DNA from: Planctomycetota bacterium
Lineage (GTDB): Bacteria > Planctomycetota > Phycisphaerae > WQYP01
Length of the DNA: 12,760 nucleotides
Direction of reading: 5' to 3'
NCBI GenBank assembly: GCA_021805585.1
Contig: JAJZEY010000488.1
Span: forward strand, 1-12,760
How positions within the stretch are numbered: position 1 is the first letter of the stretch; each line of letters opens with the position of its first letter. The notes under the pieces are model-generated. The model worked only from the letters and a program-made list of their open reading frames with translations. It made no database searches and was not told where the DNA came from. A program made the position numbers and the translations under genes. Shown here in pieces: positions 1 to 6,767 of the stretch.

Positions 1-463
1 GGTTTAACAGGGCCTGTTTGAACAAATTGCAATCCAGCCGACAGAGCGGATTTTCAGCGGAGAGGCTGGCATGAAGGCGAACACCGGCGGCGTACGCCTG
101 GGGCTGAAAAAAATCCACCATCTCCTGAACCATGCGATTGATGGGTGTCGGCACCGGATGCAATTCAAGCCGCCCGGCAAAGCGTAAAAAATCGTCCAGT
201 GTTTCGGCCAGTCGGTCCACTTCCTTGCGCAAAGTTGCGGTGCGGGCGCGGCTGGTTTCAAGACCGGGTTTTCCGGATAAATCTTCCTGCAGCAACTGGA
301 GATTCAGTTTGACTGTGGACAGGGGGTTTTTAAGCTCGTGCGCCAGGCCACCCGCCAATTCGCCCAGCGTGGCGAGTTGATGCAGCCGCGCCAGCCGTTC
401 ATGCTCGCGGGCGTCGGCTGCGGATGGGGCGGTCTTCCGGGGCTGTGGTGTCTGGTTGTGCAT
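1..463 (-). CDS. Histidine kinase without a sensor domain, N-terminal part (3' end outside the window)
   Basis: Sensor kinase of a two-component system, which autophosphorylates a histidine and passes the phosphate to a response regulator. 154 codons are visible before the left edge. Residues 25-95 form the HisKA dimerisation helices with the H-box AHELKNPL (phosphoacceptor H42, NtrB-like). Residues 148-154 (FKQALLN) match the beginning of the N-box of the HATPase_c domain, whose remainder lies outside. The ATG at 463 is fixed as the start because the codon just before it (464-466) is an in-frame TGA. The protein therefore has only about 24 residues before HisKA and no membrane segment or PAS domain, so it is probably cytosolic and takes its input from a partner. 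There is no Shine-Dalgarno; a promoter-like pair sits directly upstream (472-501). It lies 72 bases downstream of the helicase gene on the same strand. The cognate regulator is not in the window. The family call is firm; the signal sensed is unknown. Confidence 0.9.
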   Translation of the reverse strand, partial: MHNQTPQPRKTAPSAADAREHERLARLHQLATLGELAGGLAHELKNPLSTVKLNLQLLQEDLSGKPGLETSRARTATLRKEVDRLAETLDDFLRFAGRLELHPVPTPINRMVQEMVDFFQPQAYAAGVRLHASLSAENPLCRLDCNLFKQALLN

Positions 464-471
464 TCAAACCA

Positions 472-501
472 AGTATAGTGCCGGAAATCCCATCGTGGCA
501 A
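472..501 (-). promoter_or_regulatory. Candidate sigma70-type promoter of the histidine kinase, possibly giving a leaderless mRNA
   Basis: Read on the minus strand, -35 TTGCCA (496-501, 5/6 to consensus), an 18-base spacer, and -10 TATACT (472-477, 5/6). Only 8 bases separate the -10 hexamer from the ATG at 463, so transcription would start at or within about two bases of the start codon. No Shine-Dalgarno is present, which agrees with a leaderless transcript. It lies in the 72-base gap after the helicase gene, so the kinase may be transcribed independently of it. Sequence match only. Confidence 0.55.
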
Positions 502-535
502 CGCAACGGCCGAAGCCTGTCAACCGTCCGGGCGG

Positions 536-3500
536 TCAGGGGCGATCGGCCTGCTCCAGCGGAGCGAACAACTGACGGACGTCTTCCGGTGTCAATTGCA
601 CGGATGCACCGGTACCGGCATCCAGAAGGCCCTGCACCAGCGCCGATTTGCGCTGCTGCATGGCTTGAATTTTCTCTTCTACGGTGCCGCGCATGATCAG
701 CTTGTAGGTAAACACCGGTTTGGTCTGGCCGATGCGGTGGGCACGATCGGTGGCCTGATTTTCCACTGCAGGGTTCCACCAGGGATCGTAATGAATCACG
801 GTGTCCGCTTCGGTCAGGTTCAGGCCGGTGCCTCCGGCCTTAAGACTGATAAGAAACAGCGGCACGCCGCCGGCCTGAAATCTGGCCACCGGAGTGGTGC
901 GATCGACGGTCTGGCCGTCCAGGCGGACAAAACCGATGTCCCGTTTAACAATTTCCTCTTCAATAAGATCCAACATTCCGGTGAACTGGGAAAAGAGCAG
1001 AATTTTACGGCCTTCCTCAATCATCGGGGGCATCATCTGCATCAGGTATTCGAGTTTTGATGATTCACGAACCGACGCGGCGCTGGGCAATTTGACCAGA
1101 CGCGGGTCGCAGCAGACTTGTCGGAGTTTCAGCAGGGCGTCCAGAATCACAATATGCGAACGGGCCATGCCCTTTCCGGCGATTTCATCCTGCACACGGG
1201 TTTGCATGATGCTGCGGATGCTTTCATACAGGTCCAGTTGATCACCGGAAATTTCAACGCTGCGCACGACTTCGGTCTTGGCCGGCAATTCCAGCGCTAC
1301 TTCCTGTTTTCGTCGCCGCATGATAAGCGGTCCGATGCGGCGGGCCAGCGCCTGCCGACGATGGGTATCGCCGGCTTTCTCGATCGGATCGCGAAACACG
1401 CGGCGGAACGTTTTGGAATCGCCAAGAAATCCGGGCAGAAGGAAATCGTACAACGCCCAGAGTTCGCCCAGATGATTTTCCAGCGGCGTTCCGGAAAGGC
1501 AAAGGCGATGGCGCGCTTCAATTTCCCGTGCGGTCTGGGCGTAGAGTGTCCGCGGATTCTTGATGACCTGCGCTTCATCCATGATCAGCAGATGAAAGGC
1601 GGTTTTTTTCAGTTCCTCACCATCCCGCGCCAGCAGCGGATAGGTGGTAAGCACCAGATCGTGTTTGGCGATGGCGGCGAAAAGATCGCGGCGTAGCGGA
1701 CCATGCAACAGCACCGTTTTAAGGTCCGGCGCAAAGCGTTCGACTTCGGTTCGCCAGTTGTGAATGACACTGGTGGGGGCGATAACCAGCGTGGGCCGGT
1801 CCATTCGGCCGGATTCCTTTTCGCACAGAATATGGGCCAGTGTCTGCACGGTTTTCCCCAGTCCCATGTCGTCGGCCAGTACGCCGGACAGGTCATGTTC
1901 CCGCAGAAACTGCAGCCAGTTCAGGCCGTCGCGTTGATAGTTCCGCAACTCGGCCTTCAGGCCGCCGGGCGGCGCGACGGCGGATAAGCCGGAAAAATTT
2001 CGGAGCTTGTCGCCCAGCGCTTTAAGGCGGTCGTCGCCATTCCATTGCCAACTGTTGTCGATCAGTGAAAGTTGTGCGGCGCGCAGTCGGTCGAGTCGCA
2101 TTTTTTTTCCCGTCGTCTGGGCGGCCGGGTCCATCAGTTCCACCAGGACACCCAGGATACCTTCCAGCCGCTTGCGCGGAATGGAAATATTGCGGCCATC
2201 CGGAAGTCGGATGGCGATGGATTTGCTTTTCTTATCCGTCATGGCCAGCGCGGCCCGCAAAAGGGGAAGAATATTGATGCGTTCGCCTTCCACTTCCACG
2301 CCCAGTTCCAGATCAAACCAGTTGTGGTCACCGGTGGCCGTGGTTTCCAGATAGTAATCATCCACCTTGGCGGTGCGGCAGCGGAAACTGTTGTCAAATT
2401 CGACCCGCCAGCCTTCACTTTCCAGCGCGGGAATTCCACGCTGAGCAAAAATCTTCCAGCGGTCACTGGACTCCTCATCATAAAAGGTCACCGTGGTGGC
2501 CTTGTTTCCGTGCATCGCCTGATAATAGGTGAGATTGCGCTCGCGAAGATCGTATTCATACAGCGTCGAATGGAATCCACGTTCAAGGTCCATGCGGCGG
2601 CGTACCACGGCAATGCCGTCGGGCGTTTTAAGGCGAAGCTGTTCCGCCCCCAAACCCGGCTTTACCCGTTGGCCCATATATTCCACCCAGAATTCCGCGT
2701 AATGAAAATATTTTTCAGAAGTCTTCCAGGATGTTCGTTCGGAATACCACGGATTTTCCGCGGAAAACAGATGCAGGATCGGCGTGGGAATTTCATCGTT
2801 CTTGATTTCCACACGGACTTCCCGGGGCGCGGGAACGGCAAGTTCGGCAAGTGTCCGCCGCAGGGCGGGTACGTTTTCCGGCTGAACCGGCGGACCGGAA
2901 AGCCAGGAGGTAAGCCGCATCGGCGACCAGTCAACCTGTATAGGCCCATATTCGCTTGTAGTTGTGTCAATATAAAGGCACTGCAGGCCCAGCACTATTT
3001 CAGCCGCGGGCAGCACCGAAAGGCAGGGAATCTGGATGCCGTCGGCACCCTCAAGCCAGCAGGGCGTCCCCGGCCGCGGCTTGCCGAGTTTCAGCGGCGG
3101 CGAACTGATGTCCCGCCAATAACAGCGTCCGGTTGAAGCCATCGCAACTACAAGATCCGCCGCCATGCGGTACGGAAATGCCGATTCCTGGCCGGCCAAG
3201 GTTCCCGGTGAGCAGGTCGACAGCGTTTGAAGAATGGCGAAATCCACACTTTTTACACTGGCCGGCGGATTGCGCAACGCCTGGTGGGCATTGAACGGCC
3301 GAACCCTGTCAATGGACCCGGTTTTGCTAATCTGCGCAAGGCCTAGAGCCGCCATAATCTGTCCGATTTGGTTGGGCTTGGGCAACAGGAAATAAACGAG
3401 GCGTCGCCGTTCCCGGTTGGAAATTTCCGGAACCGGCGAGGCCTGATCCCCACCGGGAGCCTCGGTTTGCACCAGTCGCAACCACTTTTCCAGTTCGACG

Positions 3501-3943
3501 GGTATGGGAAGTTCGGCCGGATCAGGAGCCTGCGCCGGTGCAAGCGCCGCCGCGGCAACAATGGCGGCCCGGCCTGATTCGCCCGATTCGGCGGAATCGG
3601 CATCGTCCCCCGCCGGTGACATGCGTTTGATGACCTCGGCCGAGCCAAAATAATCAATGACAACCGCGGCAACATGATGGCAATTAAAACTGAGCTGGCA
3701 AGTACAATGCCCCTCCACCATAATACCATAGGTTGTGTCTGATTTTATTTTCACCACTACCGCAAAGGGTTTGGCCTGGTCTTGGCGAACCTTTCCCGTC
3801 ACCATGCCATGTTCGTCAACCTGACATTCCAGAACCCCGCCCTCACGCTGGGTAATGCGACCGTCCTCAAATAAATCTTCCCTGATGAAAATGGCGGGCT
3901 GTGCGGTTTGCATCTGTTTTCGGCTAAGTATTCCGGCAGTCAT
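536..3943 (-). CDS. SWIM zinc-finger SNF2-family DNA-dependent ATPase (helicase-like)
   Basis: Swi2/Snf2-type translocase expected to use ATP to move along double-stranded DNA and remodel protein-DNA complexes; the cellular target of bacterial members is mostly unknown. Numbering here is from a GTG at 3952 (1138 aa). The SWIM finger is CxC-x5-CxH (C83, C85, C91, H93). An alanine/proline-rich linker covers 125-150. Residues 150-640 are a long accessory region in which I recognise no catalytic motif. The SNF2 core follows: motif I DDMGLGKT (694-701), motif II MDEAQ (791-795, a DEAQ box), motif III LSGTPLEN (819-826), and the C-terminal lobe with motif V KAGGTGLNL (1038-1046) and motif VI QATDRAHRIGQ (1066-1076). 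All helicase motifs look intact. I prefer the ATG at 3943 (1135 aa) because GGGAAGG lies 8 bases before it; the GTG at 3952 would overlap that ribosome-binding site. It is monocistronic or leads into the kinase gene 72 bases downstream. No convincing promoter was found upstream. Confidence 0.95.
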   Translation of the reverse strand: MTAGILSRKQMQTAQPAIFIREDLFEDGRITQREGGVLECQVDEHGMVTGKVRQDQAKPFAVVVKIKSDTTYGIMVEGHCTCQLSFNCHHVAAVVIDYFGSAEVIKRMSPAGDDADSAESGESGRAAIVAAAALAPAQAPDPAELPIPVELEKWLRLVQTEAPGGDQASPVPEISNRERRRLVYFLLPKPNQIGQIMAALGLAQISKTGSIDRVRPFNAHQALRNPPASVKSVDFAILQTLSTCSPGTLAGQESAFPYRMAADLVVAMASTGRCYWRDISSPPLKLGKPRPGTPCWLEGADGIQIPCLSVLPAAEIVLGLQCLYIDTTTSEYGPIQVDWSPMRLTSWLSGPPVQPENVPALRRTLAELAVPAPREVRVEIKNDEIPTPILHLFSAENPWYSERTSWKTSEKYFHYAEFWVEYMGQRVKPGLGAEQLRLKTPDGIAVVRRRMDLERGFHSTLYEYDLRERNLTYYQAMHGNKATTVTFYDEESSDRWKIFAQRGIPALESEGWRVEFDNSFRCRTAKVDDYYLETTATGDHNWFDLELGVEVEGERINILPLLRAALAMTDKKSKSIAIRLPDGRNISIPRKRLEGILGVLVELMDPAAQTTGKKMRLDRLRAAQLSLIDNSWQWNGDDRLKALGDKLRNFSGLSAVAPPGGLKAELRNYQRDGLNWLQFLREHDLSGVLADDMGLGKTVQTLAHILCEKESGRMDRPTLVIAPTSVIHNWRTEVERFAPDLKTVLLHGPLRRDLFAAIAKHDLVLTTYPLLARDGEELKKTAFHLLIMDEAQVIKNPRTLYAQTAREIEARHRLCLSGTPLENHLGELWALYDFLLPGFLGDSKTFRRVFRDPIEKAGDTHRRQALARRIGPLIMRRRKQEVALELPAKTEVVRSVEISGDQLDLYESIRSIMQTRVQDEIAGKGMARSHIVILDALLKLRQVCCDPRLVKLPSAASVRESSKLEYLMQMMPPMIEEGRKILLFSQFTGMLDLIEEEIVKRDIGFVRLDGQTVDRTTPVARFQAGGVPLFLISLKAGGTGLNLTEADTVIHYDPWWNPAVENQATDRAHRIGQTKPVFTYKLIMRGTVEEKIQAMQQRKSALVQGLLDAGTGASVQLTPEDVRQLFAPLEQADRP

Positions 3944-4253
3944 GGGCGACACCTTCCCTGGCTCTCTGCAATCTCAGGAACGAAACGGATTGCATTCACC
4001 CGGTATTTTCGCAAATTTCGCGCAAAATGAAAAGGGGTAAATAAAATATTCTTAGACCGCGCCAAATTTTTCTAAAAATTCAGTTTAGCGAATCAATGAT
4101 TGAGGCGCATGCTATATGTAGTAGTGCAACGTCCGGAATCCACCTATTTGATGTTGTCGCTTTTCAGCGACCGGAACGTAACAGCTCGCGAAAACCAAGT
4201 CCGGGAACGGCCCGGTTTGCGTTGGAAATAAGGCCTGTATGATGTAATTTTAA
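3944..4253. other. Intergenic spacer between the helicase gene and tRNA-Asp
   Basis: About 310 bases with no gene I can support. It holds the helicase ribosome-binding site (GGGAAGG, 3952-3958 read on minus), an AT-rich block at about 4010-4105, an 11-base palindrome AATCAATGATT (4091-4101), a short hairpin TCGCT-TTTC-AGCGA (4157-4170), and a GC-rich hairpin (4195-4225) discussed as a tRNA terminator. Promoter-like -10 candidates for the helicase exist in the AT-rich block, but none has a matching -35 at 16-18 bases. Confidence 0.6.
4191..4225 (-). terminator. Weak candidate terminator downstream of tRNA-Asp
   Basis: On the minus strand, a hairpin with the inner stem CCGGG-CCGTT-CCCGG (4201-4215) is flanked by outer CCAA/TTGG arms (4222-4225 and 4195-4198) with an internal bulge, followed by TTTT (4191-4194). 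It lies about 28 bases past the tRNA 3' end. The short T run and bulged stem make this tentative. Confidence 0.3.
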
Positions 4254-4327
4254 CGAGGGCGACGGGGATCGAACCCGCAACCTTCGGATCGACAATCCGA
4301 TGCTCTAACCAATTGAGCTACGCCCTC
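4254..4327 (-). tRNA. tRNA-Asp (anticodon GUC)
   Basis: The minus strand folds into a complete 74-base cloverleaf. The acceptor arms GAGGGCG/CGCCCTC pair perfectly, the D stem is GCTC/GAGC with GG in the D loop, and the anticodon stem is TCGGA/TCCGA with the loop TTGTCGA. The variable loop is 5 bases, and the T arm is GCGGG/CCCGT (one G-U pair) around TTCGATC. Loop positions 34-36 read GTC, so it decodes Asp GAC/GAU codons. The discriminator base is G73, the known aspartate identity base. The three bases after it are TTA, so CCA is not encoded and must be added by tRNA nucleotidyltransferase. A promoter lies 25-55 bases upstream; no other tRNA is clustered with it. Confidence 0.97.
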
Positions 4328-4351
4328 AATGGGGATATTTCCAAGCCCAGT

Positions 4352-4381
4352 ATGCTAAGGCGCAGGCGGCGGGTATGTCAA
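4352..4381 (-). promoter_or_regulatory. Sigma70-type promoter of tRNA-Asp
   Basis: On the minus strand, a perfect -35 TTGACA (4376-4381), an 18-base GC-rich spacer, and -10 TAGCAT (4352-4357, 4/6). Transcription would begin near 4345, giving a leader of about 17 bases before the tRNA 5' end at 4327. The position is what is expected for a tRNA gene and makes it independent of the upstream methyltransferase gene. Confidence 0.6.
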
Positions 4382-4427
4382 ACGAATGCCTTTTTTTTCT
4401 TGCGACAATCGCTTTTCGCGGCGGGTT

Positions 4428-5255
4428 TTAAACTTTTCTGGCGATTAATGCCATAAATAGGGGAATTTCGCGACGACTCGCGTCCAGGCCGACAAATCTT
4501 CGACCAGCCGGTGGCGTCTTGCGGCTGATCCATTCCTCCAATTTTTCCAGCAGCAGGCCCGCCGAGCCAAGGGTATTGATATACGCCTGCAACGGACGGT
4601 GGAAGGTGAAGGTTTCCTGCGCCGGATCTTGTCCAGGATGGGTTTGAATGGGAATTTTTTCCGAAGTCAGGTAACTTTCCACGCGGCGATATTGCAGTTG
4701 ATCGCGGTCATCCCAGCCCCAGTCACTTTTTTTGGGAATGCGAAAACAGGGATGGAGCAGTACAACCACCAGACGTCCGCCCGGCTTAAGCAAACGAAAA
4801 CATCCCTTCCAAATGGGTGAGAGCGGCGTCATGTTGGCGATCGCCAGGATGCAGACCGCGGCATCAAATGATTCGGGGGCCAGCGGAATATTTTCCAGGT
4901 GGCGAGCATCACCCACGTAATAACTTTCCAGTTCCGGTGATGCCGTGCGGCGGCACGCGGCTTGAATCAGCGATGGTGCCAAGTCTATGCCGACGGTCCT
5001 GGCCCCGCGCCCCGCCATGGCGCGACAGGCGACGCCTTGCCCGCAGGCAATGTCCAAAATGCGTTTTCCGGGCTGCGGGTCAATCAGGCGCAGCACACCG
5101 GGAATAATCACCTGTTCATGATGCACGCCGCCCTGGTCGCCAACGAGTTCATCGTACCATTGGCCCACATGGTCCCAGTCCGTCCGGGCCGGATGGGCCG
5201 AAGTCGAACGGGTTTGCGGGGCGAGAGTTTGCTTTTGCGACAAGCGCCTTTTCAT
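4428..5255 (-). CDS. Class I SAM-dependent methyltransferase (Methyltransf_11 type)
   Basis: 275 aa soluble protein expected to transfer a methyl group from S-adenosylmethionine; the acceptor is not predictable. The Rossmann-fold signatures are in order: motif I ILDIACGQG (66-74), post-I acidic residue in VGIDLAP (D91), motif II-like region GDARHL (115-120), and the motif III strand LLKPGGRLVVV (155-165). Residues 160-230 carry an insertion with HPCF (168-171) and aromatic-rich stretches, which may form the substrate lid. The first 25 residues are basic and polar and could be an extension. The ATG at 5255 is the first available; the next in-frame Met is residue 79, past motif I, so a much later start is unlikely. 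There is no Shine-Dalgarno; a TATAGT box lies 8 bases before the ATG. It is divergent from the beta-helix gene and upstream of tRNA-Asp, with no visible terminator between. It lacks hallmarks of a specific known enzyme such as UbiE or Cfa. Confidence 0.88.
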   Translation of the reverse strand: MKRRLSQKQTLAPQTRSTSAHPARTDWDHVGQWYDELVGDQGGVHHEQVIIPGVLRLIDPQPGKRILDIACGQGVACRAMAGRGARTVGIDLAPSLIQAACRRTASPELESYYVGDARHLENIPLAPESFDAAVCILAIANMTPLSPIWKGCFRLLKPGGRLVVVLLHPCFRIPKKSDWGWDDRDQLQYRRVESYLTSEKIPIQTHPGQDPAQETFTFHRPLQAYINTLGSAGLLLEKLEEWISRKTPPAGRRFVGLDASRREIPLFMALIARKV

Positions 5256-5263
5256 GCCGGGTA

Positions 5264-5292
5264 ACTATAACCGCCCGCCGGAAGGGATTCAT
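5264..5292 (-). promoter_or_regulatory. Candidate promoter of the methyltransferase with the -10 box next to the start codon
   Basis: On the minus strand, -10 TATAGT (5264-5269, 5/6) lies exactly 8 bases before the ATG at 5255. A weak -35 ATGAAT (5287-5292, 3/6, keeping TGA) is 17 bases upstream. No Shine-Dalgarno is present, so the transcript would be leaderless or nearly so. This is the same geometry as at the histidine kinase gene. Confidence 0.4.
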
Positions 5293-5378
5293 CTGGCCGC
5301 CACATTTGGTAAATTGAGGCGGGCGATCGGCTTGGCGGATAGACTGATCGCTTAGGGTTTCAAACAGGAGTTGCGAAT

Positions 5379-6716
5379 ATGGAACGATCGAGTCGGCGAC
5401 GGTTTCTCGGAACAGTTGGTGTGGCAGGGCTGGCTGGGGCATGGACCACCGGTGAACCGGGCCTGGCAGCCGAAAACGAAGCGAGAAAGGGGTTTTTGGG
5501 ACCATTTTTTTATGCAACGGAATTTGGCGCAGTGGCCAATGCCACCTCTGATGCAACCGGGGCCATTCAAAAAGCTCTGGACTCAGCGAGTCGGCGGGGC
5601 GGCGGCGTGGTGGCGCTGCCGGCCGGCGAATTTACAGTTGGCGGCAGCCTGCACATTCCGGAATCTGTGGCATTGTGCGGCACGGCCCGGGGGCCGACAT
5701 CCCGGGCCGCGTCCGGATTCCCATCTGACCGGCGTGCCGGGACCGTGGCGCAGGGCACTGTGCTGCGGGCGATGAGCGGGCGCGGCAAAGAAGACGGGCC
5801 GCCGCTGATTACGCTGGCGACCAATGCCGCCATTGAGGGGCTGGCGATCTGGTATCCGGGGCAGAATCCGCAAGAAACGCCGGTCGCATATCCGTGGACA
5901 CTGCGCTTAGGCGGCGAAAATGTAACGGTGGAAAATGTGGAGTTGCTTAATTCATGGCGAGGAATTAATGCCGATTCAGCGCATCGGCATTTTATCCGCA
6001 ATGTCACGGGGCAGCCCCTGCGGATGGGGATATTTGTCGATAACATTTATGATATTGGCCGCATTGAAAACGTGCATTTTAACCCCTGGTGGTCGGGAAG
6101 CCGGCCCGTTAAAAGCTTTATGTACCGGCACGGCGAATCGTTTGTTTTCGGGCGTTGTGACTGGGAATATGTGCTGAATACGTTTTCATTCGGCTATAAG
6201 ACGGGGTACCGGTTTATTGAGGGAAAAACCGGTGCGTGCAACGGGAATTTTCTGGGAATTGGGGCGGATGCTTCGCTGCACGCGGTGCGCGTTGAACAAT
6301 CGCAGCCGCCCGGCCTGTTGATCACCAACGGTGAATTTGTCTCTTTTGATTATCTTAAGCTTGGCGGCATGCGGCCGATGCAGGTGGTGGTGGAAGCAAC
6401 CAATAACGGACCGGTCCGCTTTGTAAACAGTTCGTTCTGGGGTCCGTCGGATGGCATTGCGAAAATCGCGGGCCGGGGAACCGTCGGATTTAACGCATGT
6501 ACAATAGTTCAGTGGAACCCGGCGTTTGCGGCGGTGGAATCCGTCGGGGCACCCCTGATTATCAATGGATGTGAATTCCAGCAGCCGGGAACACAGGTGC
6601 GATTGGGCAAGCCCGTGCGTCAGGCGGTTGTTTGCGGAAATTTATTTGCGGGAAAATTGCGGATTGATAACCAATCATCCGGCGCTGTGGAAATAGGTCT
6701 GAACAGTTGGCAATAG
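5379..6716 (+). CDS. Tat-exported right-handed beta-helix protein, pectate-lyase-3-like
   Basis: 445 aa secreted protein of the pectate lyase superfamily / GH28-like beta-helix class, in which related proteins cleave or bind polysaccharides; the substrate here is unknown. The N-terminus has a twin-arginine signal, SRRRFLG (5-11), then a hydrophobic stretch and likely cleavage near LAA (29-31), so it should be exported folded. Residues 43-100 match the usual opening of Pectate_lyase_3 proteins: ATEFGAVA, a helix AIQKALDSA, then GGGVVALPAGEF. Repeating short strands with Asn and Gly turns continue to the C-terminus, as expected for helix rungs. No catalytic triad can be assigned by eye, so binding or a structural role is possible. 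The start is supported by AGGAG (5366-5370) 8 bases before the ATG. It is monocistronic, divergent from the methyltransferase gene and convergent with the amidohydrolase-like gene 51 bases away. Fold confident, activity not. Confidence 0.85.
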   Translation: MERSSRRRFLGTVGVAGLAGAWTTGEPGLAAENEARKGFLGPFFYATEFGAVANATSDATGAIQKALDSASRRGGGVVALPAGEFTVGGSLHIPESVALCGTARGPTSRAASGFPSDRRAGTVAQGTVLRAMSGRGKEDGPPLITLATNAAIEGLAIWYPGQNPQETPVAYPWTLRLGGENVTVENVELLNSWRGINADSAHRHFIRNVTGQPLRMGIFVDNIYDIGRIENVHFNPWWSGSRPVKSFMYRHGESFVFGRCDWEYVLNTFSFGYKTGYRFIEGKTGACNGNFLGIGADASLHAVRVEQSQPPGLLITNGEFVSFDYLKLGGMRPMQVVVEATNNGPVRFVNSSFWGPSDGIAKIAGRGTVGFNACTIVQWNPAFAAVESVGAPLIINGCEFQQPGTQVRLGKPVRQAVVCGNLFAGKLRIDNQSSGAVEIGLNSWQ

Positions 6717-6767
6717 CGGTTCGGCGGCGAAGTTTAAGGAATTCTTTGAATCGCCGGGGATGCCGGG

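Noticed and set aside
518..523. TTGACA on the minus strand in the helicase-kinase gap
   Set aside because: No -10-like hexamer at 16-18 bases; the nearby TTGCCA/TATACT pair fits better.
2072..3136. 354-codon open frame on the plus strand
   Set aside because: Entirely antisense to the helicase gene, whose motifs are unambiguous; composition is basic and His/Gly/Arg-rich, typical of a shadow frame in GC-rich DNA.
3941..3952. GTG at 3952 as helicase start
   Set aside because: Possible, but the GGGAAGG ribosome-binding site would abut it; the ATG at 3943 has ideal spacing.
4391..4416. Hairpin GCGA-CAA-TCGC with nearby homopolymer runs after the methyltransferase
   Set aside because: On the minus strand the hairpin is followed by A residues, not T, so it cannot be a terminator for that gene; there is no plus-strand gene upstream to terminate.
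6725..6756. CGGCGA/TCGCCG inverted repeat between the convergent genes
   Set aside because: Six-base stem around a 20-base loop with no T run on either strand; too weak to call a terminator.
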